Made by a program: the position numbers and the translations under genes. The notes beneath the pieces were generated by a model that did not search any database, was not told the DNA's origin, and was given only the letters and a program-made list of their open reading frames with translations. A stretch of DNA of 50,819 nucleotides from an uncultured Massilia sp. (GTDB lineage Bacteria; Pseudomonadota; Gammaproteobacteria; Burkholderiales; Burkholderiaceae), in NCBI GenBank assembly GCA_946481275.1, contig CAMLMV010000048.1:1-50819 (forward strand), read 5' to 3'. This document shows, in pieces, positions 7,736 through 15,099 of the stretch; positions within the stretch are counted from its first letter, which is position 1; the number at the start of each line of letters is the position of its first letter.

Positions 7736-9960
7736 GCACGAAGGATGAGAAAATGAGCGAGGACCTGAGCGGCTATTCGATGCTGGACCTGTTCCGCATG
7801 GAGACGCGCGAGCAGATGCGCGTGCTGACGGAAGGCCTGCTGCTGCTCGAACAGGGCGCCGTCGACGCGGCCCGGCTGGAATCGATGATGCGCGCGGCGC
7901 ATTCGGTCAAGGGCGCGGCCGCGATCGTCGGCCTCGAACCGGCCGTGCGCCTCGCGCATGCCATGGAAGACGTGCTGGTCGCGGCGCAGCAAGGCCGGGC
8001 GCAGCTCGACGCGGGCGGCGTGGACGTGCTGCTGGGCGCCGTCGACGTGCTGCAGCAGCTGGCGGAAGCCGAAGGCGCCGCCGCGCCGCGCGGCAACCGT
8101 ATCGCGGCCGTGGTCGCGGCGCTGGGCGCCCTGCACGGCAAGAGCAGCGCGGCAGCGCCGGCCGTCGCGCCGCCGGCACCGGCGCCCGCACCCGTCGCGG
8201 AACCGCCCTCGCCGCCGGCCGGCAGCGACGAACTACTCACGCTGGCCGGGCAGGCGCGCCTGCACGCGGGCCAGCTGCGGCCGTGGATCGCCGGGCTGCA
8301 GCGCTACAAGCGCCACCAGCGCGCCGTCTACGAGGCGCTGGACGAGCTGCAGGACGCGATCCGCGCGACGGGCGACGCGCGCCTGGCCGAACTGGCGCAG
8401 CGCGTGGCCGACCGCGCCGCGCCGCTGCGCGACACCCTGCACCGCACGATCGAGGGTGCCGAGCACTACGAACGGCAGGCGCTGACGGTGTCCATGCGGC
8501 TCGCCGACGAAGTGCTGGCGCTGCGCATGTGTCCCTTCGCCGAGGGCGTGCACGGGCTGCCGCGCATGGTGCGCGACCTGGCGCGCGGCCTCGGCAAGGA
8601 CGTGCGCGTGGAGATCGCGGGCGCCGACACGCTCGTCGACCGCGCCGTGCTGGCGCGCATGGAAGGTCCGCTGCACCAGCTGCTGCGCAACGCCGTCGAC
8701 CACGGCATGGAGCTGCCGGCGGAGCGCACGGCCGCGGGCAAGCCCGCGCGCGGCACGATACGCCTGGAAGCGCGCCACCGCAGCGGCATGCTGGCGCTGG
8801 TCGTCGCGGACGACGGCCGCGGCGTCGATCCGGAGCGCATCCGCGCGGCCGCCGTGCGCCGCCAGGTGGCCGCGCCCGCGTTCGCGGCCGAGCTGTCCCA
8901 GGCCGAGCTGATGGAATTCCTGTTCCTGCCCGGCTTTTCGCTGAAGGAGAGCGCGAACGAACTGTCCGGGCGCGGCGTGGGCCTGGACGTCGTGCACGAC
9001 GCCGTGCGGAGGCTGAACGGCACCGTGCGCGCGGACTCGACGCCGGGCGCGGGATTTACCACCGTGATCACCTTGCCGCTCACGCAATCGATCGTGCGCG
9101 CCCTCGTCGTCGACGTGGCCGGAGAAGCCTACGCACTGCCGATCGCGCGGGTGGAAGGCGTGCGCCGCGTGCCCGCGGCCGACGTGCGCACATTGCACGG
9201 CCGCCAGTACGTCGACACGACCGAAGGTGGGGCCAACAGCGGCCAGCTGGGCCTCGTCGCCGCCAGCCAGGTGCTGGACCTGGGCGAGGCCGTGGCGGGC
9301 AAGGACCTCACACTGGTCGCGATCGGGACGGGGCGCGAGCGCTACGGCCTCGTCGTCGACGCCGTGCGCGGCGAACAGAGCCTGACGGTGCAGCCGCTCG
9401 AACCGACGTTCGGCAAGCTGCGCGACATCGCGGCCGCCGCGCTGCTCGACGACGGCACGCCGGTGCTGATCCTCGACGTGCCCGACGTGCTGCACTCGAT
9501 CGCGCGCCTGCTGGACGACGGCGCGGCGCTGCGCCTGGGCTTCGCCGCGCAGGAGTCCCCGGCCGGACGCGCGCGGCGCGTGCTCGTGGTGGACGATTCG
9601 CTCACGGTGCGCGAGATGCAGCGCAAGCTGCTGGCCGCGCGCGGCTACCACGTGGACGTGGCGCTGGACGGCGTGGACGGCTGGAACCAGTTGCGCGGCG
9701 CCGACTACGACCTCGTGATCACGGACATCGACATGCCGCGCCTGGACGGCATCGGCCTCACGGAACGCATCCGGCGCGACCCGCGCCTCGCCCGCCTGCC
9801 GGTGATGATCGTGTCGTACAAGGACCGTCCGGAAGATCGCGCGCGCGGCCTGGAGGCGGGTGCCGATTATTATCTGGCCAAGGGCGCCTTCCATGACGCC
9901 ACCCTGCTCGACGCGGTGCGCGACCTGGTCGGCGGCGCCGATACCAAAAGGACGCCATGA
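7732..9960 (+). CDS. wspE: WspE, hybrid CheA kinase with receiver domain
   Basis: Central kinase of the Wsp pathway: autophosphorylates and passes phosphate to WspR and WspF. The 742 residues contain an HPt domain with phospho-acceptor His57 (AHSVKG), a low-complexity Ala/Pro linker (about 135-165), dimerisation helices and a HATPase. The ATPase shows the N box HQLLRNAVDHG (315-325), G1 DDGRGVD and G2 GRGVGLDVV. A CheW domain (about 460-600) and a C-terminal receiver (about 617-735) follow. The receiver has the acid pair Asp621/Asp622, phospho-site Asp665 (TDIDMP) and the conserved Lys in YYLAKG. CheA-REC fusion is the expected WspE form. The ATG at 7732 overlaps the wspD stop; an ATG at 7753 is an alternative. 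Confidence 0.92.
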   Translation: MSTKDEKMSEDLSGYSMLDLFRMETREQMRVLTEGLLLLEQGAVDAARLESMMRAAHSVKGAAAIVGLEPAVRLAHAMEDVLVAAQQGRAQLDAGGVDVLLGAVDVLQQLAEAEGAAAPRGNRIAAVVAALGALHGKSSAAAPAVAPPAPAPAPVAEPPSPPAGSDELLTLAGQARLHAGQLRPWIAGLQRYKRHQRAVYEALDELQDAIRATGDARLAELAQRVADRAAPLRDTLHRTIEGAEHYERQALTVSMRLADEVLALRMCPFAEGVHGLPRMVRDLARGLGKDVRVEIAGADTLVDRAVLARMEGPLHQLLRNAVDHGMELPAERTAAGKPARGTIRLEARHRSGMLALVVADDGRGVDPERIRAAAVRRQVAAPAFAAELSQAELMEFLFLPGFSLKESANELSGRGVGLDVVHDAVRRLNGTVRADSTPGAGFTTVITLPLTQSIVRALVVDVAGEAYALPIARVEGVRRVPAADVRTLHGRQYVDTTEGGANSGQLGLVAASQVLDLGEAVAGKDLTLVAIGTGRERYGLVVDAVRGEQSLTVQPLEPTFGKLRDIAAAALLDDGTPVLILDVPDVLHSIARLLDDGAALRLGFAAQESPAGRARRVLVVDDSLTVREMQRKLLAARGYHVDVALDGVDGWNQLRGADYDLVITDIDMPRLDGIGLTERIRRDPRLARLPVMIVSYKDRPEDRARGLEAGADYYLAKGAFHDATLLDAVRDLVGGADTKRTP

Positions 9961-10955
9961 GGATCGGCATCGCCAACGACAGCCCCACCGCTTCCGAAGC
10001 GCTGCGCCGCGCGGTTGCGCTCGGCGGCGAGCACCAGGTCGCGTGGGTCGCGCGCACGGGCGCCGACGCCGTGCGCCTGTGCCGCGACCTGCCGCCCGAC
10101 CTCGTGCTGATGGACCTCGCCATGCCGGTGATGGACGGCGTGGAGGCGACGCGCCGCATCATGCGCGAGGCGCCGTGCGCGATCCTGGTCGTCACGGCCG
10201 CGCCGCAGGACAACGTGGGCCAGGTGTTCCGCGCGCTCGGCGCCGGCGCGCTGGACGTGACGGCGACGCCCGTGCTGCTCGGCCGCCCCGGTGGCGAAGC
10301 CGCCCTGCTCGCGAAGATCCGCACCATCGGCAAGCTGATCGCGGGGGCGCGCCCCCCCGCCGCCAGCGTGCCCGCCCCGGCGGCGGTTGCGGCATCGGGT
10401 TCGCCGGTCGCGCGCCTGGTCGCCATCGGCGCGTCCACCGGCGGGCCGATCGCGCTGGCGCGGCTGCTGGCACGCTGGCGTCCGCCGGCCGACACGGCCG
10501 CCGTCGTCGTGCAGCACATCGATGCCGCCTTCGCCGGCCAGCTGGCGCGCTGGCTGGGCGAGCAGGCGGCCGTGCCCGTGCGCGCGATCGCCGGCGGCGA
10601 GCCGGTCGAAGGCGGCGTCGTGCAGGTGGCGGCCAGCGACGACCATCTGCGCCTCACGCCCGAACGCCGCCTCGTCTACGACGCCCATCCGCGCGACGAG
10701 GTGTACCGGCCGTCGATCGACGTGTTCTTCCACTCGGTGGCGCGGCACTGGACCGGGAACGCCGCCGGCGTCCTGCTCACGGGCATGGGACGCGACGGCG
10801 CCGCCGGACTGCTCGCGATGCGCCACGCCGGCCACGCCACCATCGCGCAGGACGAAGCCACCTGCGCCGTGTACGGCATGCCGCGCGCGGCGGCGGAACT
10901 GGGTGCGGCCGAGAGAATTTTACCGCTTGACAATATCCCTACCGCATTAGGTTAA
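9957..10955 (+). CDS. wspF: WspF, CheB-type methylesterase
   Basis: Removes methyl groups from WspA when phosphorylated by WspE; loss of WspF in pseudomonads locks the pathway on. The receiver (1-125) has phospho-site Asp53 in LMDLAMPVMDG. Its first acidic position is Asn7-Asp8 (IANDS) rather than Asp-Asp, which fits WspF proteins as I recall them. An Ala/Pro linker (about 132-150) precedes the esterase domain, whose catalytic triad is Ser160 (GASTGG), His187 (QHID) and Asp280 (GMGRDG). The 332 residues are full length. The start overlaps the wspE stop by 4 bases, and wspR begins 42 bases downstream. Confidence 0.92.
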   Translation: MRIGIANDSPTASEALRRAVALGGEHQVAWVARTGADAVRLCRDLPPDLVLMDLAMPVMDGVEATRRIMREAPCAILVVTAAPQDNVGQVFRALGAGALDVTATPVLLGRPGGEAALLAKIRTIGKLIAGARPPAASVPAPAAVAASGSPVARLVAIGASTGGPIALARLLARWRPPADTAAVVVQHIDAAFAGQLARWLGEQAAVPVRAIAGGEPVEGGVVQVAASDDHLRLTPERRLVYDAHPRDEVYRPSIDVFFHSVARHWTGNAAGVLLTGMGRDGAAGLLAMRHAGHATIAQDEATCAVYGMPRAAAELGAAERILPLDNIPTALG

Positions 10956-10997
10956 AATTACGCCCATCATTCATCCCGGTCCCGCCAACGATTCCCG

Positions 10998-12008
10998 ATG
11001 TCCGCAGTCAGCCACTTCCAAACCCGCGAGCGGGACGACGCCGACTACAAGGTACGCGTCCTGCTCGTCGACGACCAGCTCATCGTCGTCGAAGCCGTCC
11101 GCCGCATGCTGGCGCGCCACCGCGACATCGAATTCCATTTCGTCACCGATCCGCACACGGCCCATGCGGCGGCGCTGCGGCACCGGCCGACCGTGATCCT
11201 GCAGGACCTCGTCATGCAGGGCACAGACGGCTTCCAGCTGATCCAGGGATACCGGGCGGACGAAGCGCTGCGCGACGTTCCCGTGGTCGTGCTGTCCACG
11301 CGCGACGAGCCGAAGCTGAAGGCGCGGGCGTTCGCCATGGGCGCGCACGACTACCTCGTCAAGGTGCCCGACGAGCTGGAACTGACGGCGCGCATCCGCC
11401 GCCATGCGGCCGGCTACATCAGCGGCCTGCAGCGCGACGCCGCGTACCGGTCATTGCGCGCGAGCCAGGTAGAGCTGGCGCGCGCCAACGAGGAACTGCG
11501 CCGGCTGGCCGCGCTGGACGGCCTCACCGGCATCGCCAACCGCCGCCGCTTCGACGAAGCCATCCACGCCGAATGGAACCGGGGACGGCGCCAGGCATCG
11601 CCGCTGGCACTGCTGCTGTGCGACGTCGACCATTTCAAGCCGTACAACGACCACCTGGGCCATCCGGCCGGCGACCTGTGTCTCAAGAAGGTGGCCGCCG
11701 TGCTGACCGGCCAGTTGAAGCGCCCGGCCGACCTGGCGGCGCGCTACGGCGGCGAGGAATTCGCGCTGCTGCTGCCGGACACCGACCTCGCCGGCGCCCT
11801 GCGCGTGGGCGAGGCCTGCCGCGCGGGACTCCAGCAACTGGCGCTGCCGCATCCGGGGGTGCCGTGCGGGTACGTCACCATGTCGATGGGCGTGGCCTGC
11901 ATCGTGCCGGGCGAGGACGACGGCATGGACGACCTCGTCGCGCGGGCCGACGCCGCGCTGTACGACGCCAAGCGCGGCGGCCGCAACCGGGTCGCCGCGG
12001 CCGGGTGA
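10998..12008 (+). CDS. wspR: WspR, response regulator diguanylate cyclase
   Basis: Output of the Wsp pathway: makes cyclic-di-GMP from two GTP when phosphorylated by WspE, favouring biofilm growth. The receiver has Asp25/Asp26 and phospho-site Asp70 in LQDLVMQGTDG, the same number as in Pseudomonas WspR. A helical stalk (about 140-170) joins it to the GGDEF domain (172-332) with active-site GGEEF at 251-255. The inhibitory-site motif RPAD (242-245) lies exactly five residues before it, so product inhibition is expected. The 336 residues are intact. The stop is separated by one base from the convergent murB stop, with no visible terminator. Several Burkholderia use a different output protein, so the Pseudomonas-like WspR here is worth noting. 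Confidence 0.94.
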   Translation: MSAVSHFQTRERDDADYKVRVLLVDDQLIVVEAVRRMLARHRDIEFHFVTDPHTAHAAALRHRPTVILQDLVMQGTDGFQLIQGYRADEALRDVPVVVLSTRDEPKLKARAFAMGAHDYLVKVPDELELTARIRRHAAGYISGLQRDAAYRSLRASQVELARANEELRRLAALDGLTGIANRRRFDEAIHAEWNRGRRQASPLALLLCDVDHFKPYNDHLGHPAGDLCLKKVAAVLTGQLKRPADLAARYGGEEFALLLPDTDLAGALRVGEACRAGLQQLALPHPGVPCGYVTMSMGVACIVPGEDDGMDDLVARADAALYDAKRGGRNRVAAAG

Positions 12009-12009
12009 A

Positions 12010-13035
12010 TCAGACCAGCACGGGTTCCGGCTCGAGCCGCACGCCGAAGCGCGCCTCGACGTCGGCCTGGATGGCGCGTGCCAGCGCCATGATCTCTTCC
12101 CCCGTCGCGCCGCCGTTGTTGACCAGCACGAGCGCCTGCTTCGGGTAGACGCCCGCGCGACCCAGGCTTCGTCCCTTCCAGCCGCAGCGGTCGATCAGCC
12201 AGCCCGCGGCCAGCTTTTCGCTGCCGTCCGGCTGGGCGTGGTGCACGAGCTCCGGCCAGGTTTCCAGCAGGCGCGCGCAATGCTCGCGCGGCACGACCGG
12301 ATTCTTGAAGAAGCTGCCCGCGTTGCCGATCTCGGCCGGGTCGGGCAGCTTGCGGCGGCGGATCGCGATCACGGCGTCGGCCACATCGCGCGCCGTGGGC
12401 GCATCGACGCCTGCCAGCGCCTGTGCCAGTTCCGCATAGCGCAGGTTCGGCGCCCACGCGCGCGGCAGCGCGAACGTCACGTCCAGCACGACGAGGGTGC
12501 CGCCGTCCGCATGCTTGAACACGCTGTCGCGGTAGCCGAAGCGGCAGGCGGCGGCGTCCATGGTGCGGATCGAGCCGTCCGCGAAGTCGAACACGGTGAG
12601 CGAATGAAAACGGTCCTTGACCTCGGCCCCGTACGCGCCGATGTTCTGGATCGGCGACGCGCCGACCGTCCCCGGGATCAGCGCCATGTTTTCCAGGCCG
12701 CCCAGGCCCTGCGCCAGCGTCCATTCCACGAATTGATGCCAGTTCTCGCCGGCCTGCGCGCGCACGAGGATCGCGTCGGCCGTTGCGCCGACGATCTCCC
12801 TGCCTTCCAGCCCCATGTGCAGCACGAGGGCGTCGACCTCGTCGCGCGCGATCAGGAGGTTGCTGCCGCCGCCCAGCACGAGGCGCGGCAGCGCGGCGAG
12901 AACCGGATCGGCGGCGACGGCCCGCAGCTGCGCCGGGTCGGTCACGCGCACGTAGCGCCGGGCGCGTGCGGGGATGCGGAAGGTGTTGAAGGATTCGAGG
13001 GAAACGTCGGAAGACAGGAGCAGATCGGCTGGCAT
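12010..13035 (-). CDS. murB: UDP-N-acetylenolpyruvoylglucosamine reductase
   Basis: FAD enzyme that uses NADPH to reduce UDP-GlcNAc-enolpyruvate to UDP-MurNAc in peptidoglycan synthesis. In 341 residues it shows the FAD-binding segment [12 protein letters not shown] (53-63), [16 protein letters not shown] (121-136) typical of type I MurB, GSFFKNP with catalytic Ser241, and the C-terminal EPEPVLV. The start is the ATG giving MPADLLLSS. An in-frame ATG nine codons upstream (13062) lies within a TATAAT-like promoter element and is therefore less likely. It is divergent from yajQ and convergent with wspR. Confidence 0.92.
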   Translation of the reverse strand: MPADLLLSSDVSLESFNTFRIPARARRYVRVTDPAQLRAVAADPVLAALPRLVLGGGSNLLIARDEVDALVLHMGLEGREIVGATADAILVRAQAGENWHQFVEWTLAQGLGGLENMALIPGTVGASPIQNIGAYGAEVKDRFHSLTVFDFADGSIRTMDAAACRFGYRDSVFKHADGGTLVVLDVTFALPRAWAPNLRYAELAQALAGVDAPTARDVADAVIAIRRRKLPDPAEIGNAGSFFKNPVVPREHCARLLETWPELVHHAQPDGSEKLAAGWLIDRCGWKGRSLGRAGVYPKQALVLVNNGGATGEEIMALARAIQADVEARFGVRLEPEPVLV

Positions 13036-13060
13036 GGCTGGGGCGGGTAGTGTTTGGCGC

Positions 13061-13066
13061 ATTATA
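13061..13066 (-). promoter_or_regulatory. Candidate -10 element for murB
   Basis: The minus strand carries a perfect TATAAT 26 bases upstream of the chosen murB ATG. No good -35 hexamer stands at the usual distance, so this is only suggestive. It supports the ATG at 13035 over the one at 13062. Confidence 0.3.
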
Positions 13067-13111
13067 GTGGTTACAATATCGGCATTCATTACTGTGCAAG
13101 GAAAAAACACG

Positions 13112-13597
13112 ATGCCATCGTTTGATGTGGTCTGCGAAGCAGACATGGTCGAAGTCAAGAACGCCGTCGAGCAATCCAACAAGGAAATCGGCACCCGCTT
13201 CGACTTCAAGGGCAGCTCGGCCAAGGTCGAACAGAAGGAACGCGAGATCACCGTGTTCGGCGATTCCGACTTCCAGCTCGGCCAGGTACGCGACGTGCTG
13301 TTGAACAAGATGACCAAGCGTAAGGTCGACGTGCGCTTCCTCGACGAAGGCAAGGTCGAGAAGATCGGCGGCGACAAGGTCAAGCAGGTCCTCAAGGTGC
13401 GCAACGGCATCGAGACGGAGGACGCGAAGAAGATCACCAAGCTCATCAAGGAAAGCAAGATGAAGGTGCAAGCCTCGATCCAGGGCGAAACCGTGCGCGT
13501 CACCGGCAAGGATCGCGATACGCTGCAGGAAGCGATCGCGCTGATGCGCAAGGAAGTGAAGGATCTGCCGCTGGAATTCAACAACTTCCGCGACTGA
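13112..13597 (+). CDS. yajQ: YajQ family nucleotide-binding protein
   Basis: Cytoplasmic protein of 161 residues (UPF0234). It matches the family from end to end: [58 protein letters not shown] and the C-terminal [10 protein letters not shown]. Members bind nucleic acid or nucleotide, and a Xanthomonas homologue is reported as a c-di-GMP-responsive transcription cofactor. Whether this copy binds c-di-GMP cannot be read from sequence. A ribosome-binding site AAGGA lies about 9 bases before the ATG. The gene is divergent from murB and stands between two c-di-GMP loci (wsp and the GGDEF-EAL gene at 15100). A short hairpin after the stop (about 13614-13629) lacks a T tract. Confidence 0.9.
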   Translation: MPSFDVVCEADMVEVKNAVEQSNKEIGTRFDFKGSSAKVEQKEREITVFGDSDFQLGQVRDVLLNKMTKRKVDVRFLDEGKVEKIGGDKVKQVLKVRNGIETEDAKKITKLIKESKMKVQASIQGETVRVTGKDRDTLQEAIALMRKEVKDLPLEFNNFRD

Positions 13598-13726
13598 ACG
13601 TCCCGCGCCGGCTCCGCACGACCGTGCGGCAAATGGTGCTCTCTACCCGTCCCCGCGTGGGGTAAAATGCGGGGCGAGAGAGCACGCCGGTCGGCGGCAT
13701 CACCTATAACAACGAGTTGGATAGCA

Positions 13727-14992
13727 ATGAAACGTGTTGATGATTTCCGCCTGCGTTTGGGCAACAAGGAATATGTGCCCATCATGATCGGCGGAATGGG
13801 CGTGGATATCTCCACGTCGGAACTGGCCCTGGAAGCGGCCCGGCTGGGCGGTATCGGCCACATTTCCGATGCGATGGTGCCGGACGTGTCGGACCGCAAG
13901 TTCGACACCAGCTTCGTCAAGGAAAAGACCAAGCTGTACAAGTTCAACATCAACAACATGGACAAGTCGGTCGTCCAGTTCGACCTGGAACGCCTGGCCG
14001 AAGCGACGCGCCTGCACGTGGGCGCGACCATGGCGGCGAAGAAAGGCGATGGCCTGATCTTCGTGAACTGCATGGAAAAGCTCACGATGAACGCGCCGAA
14101 GGAAACCCTGCGCACCCGCCTGTCGGCGGCGCTGGACGCGGGCATCGACGGCATCACGATGTCGGCCGGCCTGCACCTGGGCTCGTTCGAACTCATCAAG
14201 GACCATCCGCGCTTCCGCGACGCCAAGCTGGGCATCATCGTCTCGTCCGTCCGCGCGTTGCAGCTGTTCCTGCGTAAGGTCTCGCGCCTGAACCGCCTGC
14301 CCGACTACGTGATCGTCGAAGGCCCGCTGGCCGGCGGCCACCTGGGCTTCGGCATGGAAGACTGGAAGGACTACGACCTGCATACGATCATGGACGAGAT
14401 CCATGCGTACCTGGCCGCCGAGAAGCTCGACATCCCGCTGATCGCGGCCGGCGGCATCTTCACGGGCAGCGACGCCGTGTCGTTCCTGGAAAAGGGGGCG
14501 GGCGGCGTGCAGGTGGCGACCCGCTTCACGGTCACCCACGAATGCGGCCTGCCGGACGCCGTCAAGCAGGAATATTTCCGCGCCAGCGAAGAGGACATCA
14601 TCGTCAACGGCGTCTCGCCGACGGGCTATCCGATGCGCATGCTGAAGCAGACGCCGGCGATCGGCTCGGGCATCCGTCCCGGCTGCGAATCGTACGGCTA
14701 CCTGCTGGACGCGACGGGCAACTGCGCCTACATCAATTCGTACAACCGCGAGGTGCAGGCGAATCCGGGCCAGAAGAACATCCAGGTGTTCGACAAGACC
14801 TGCCTGTGCACGCACATGCGCAACTTCAATTGCTGGACCTGCGGCTCGACGACGTACCGCCTGAAGGACACGACGCACAAGCTGTCGGACGGCACCTACC
14901 AGATCCTGTCCGCCGAACACGTGTTCAAGGATTACCAGTTCAGCGTGGACAACCAGGTCGCGCTGCCGCCCCGCCAGGAGGCGGCGGCCTGA
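13727..14992 (+). CDS. Nitronate monooxygenase-like FMN protein with C-terminal cysteine cluster
   Basis: TIM-barrel flavoprotein of the 2-nitropropane dioxygenase/FabK superfamily (PF03060), 421 residues. FMN-binding features are visible: [12 protein letters not shown] (18-29), [13 protein letters not shown] (197-209) and [11 protein letters not shown] (240-250). The C-terminal part is unusual, with Cys320, Cys333, then Cys359, Cys361, Cys369 and Cys372 arranged CxC-x7-CxxC, suggesting a bound metal or Fe-S centre. The substrate is unknown; nitronate oxidation is the family label, and an enoyl-reductase-like role cannot be excluded. The start is the ATG giving [12 protein letters not shown]; no strong ribosome-binding site is visible. 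It is monocistronic, closed by a terminator 20 bases after the stop. Confidence 0.8.
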   Translation: MKRVDDFRLRLGNKEYVPIMIGGMGVDISTSELALEAARLGGIGHISDAMVPDVSDRKFDTSFVKEKTKLYKFNINNMDKSVVQFDLERLAEATRLHVGATMAAKKGDGLIFVNCMEKLTMNAPKETLRTRLSAALDAGIDGITMSAGLHLGSFELIKDHPRFRDAKLGIIVSSVRALQLFLRKVSRLNRLPDYVIVEGPLAGGHLGFGMEDWKDYDLHTIMDEIHAYLAAEKLDIPLIAAGGIFTGSDAVSFLEKGAGGVQVATRFTVTHECGLPDAVKQEYFRASEEDIIVNGVSPTGYPMRMLKQTPAIGSGIRPGCESYGYLLDATGNCAYINSYNREVQANPGQKNIQVFDKTCLCTHMRNFNCWTCGSTTYRLKDTTHKLSDGTYQILSAEHVFKDYQFSVDNQVALPPRQEAAA

Positions 14993-15011
14993 CGGCTACC
15001 ACGTTCGGCGG

Positions 15012-15040
15012 AAAGGCGTGCTGCGGCACGCCTTTTCTTT
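15012..15040 (+). terminator. Rho-independent terminator after the nitronate monooxygenase-like gene
   Basis: AAGGCGTG (15013-15020) pairs with CACGCCTT (15027-15034) around a six-base loop and runs into TTTTCTTTT. It separates the upstream gene from the GGDEF-EAL gene. Confidence 0.85.
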
Positions 15041-15099
15041 TGGCGGAACGGAAACGCGGCAAGGCTGTCCAATGGGTTCCATCGACACCGGGAGCCTGC

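Noticed and set aside
13614..13629. Hairpin CCGCAC/GTGCGG after yajQ considered as a terminator
   Set aside because: The stem is good but no T tract follows on either strand, so a terminator call is not supported.
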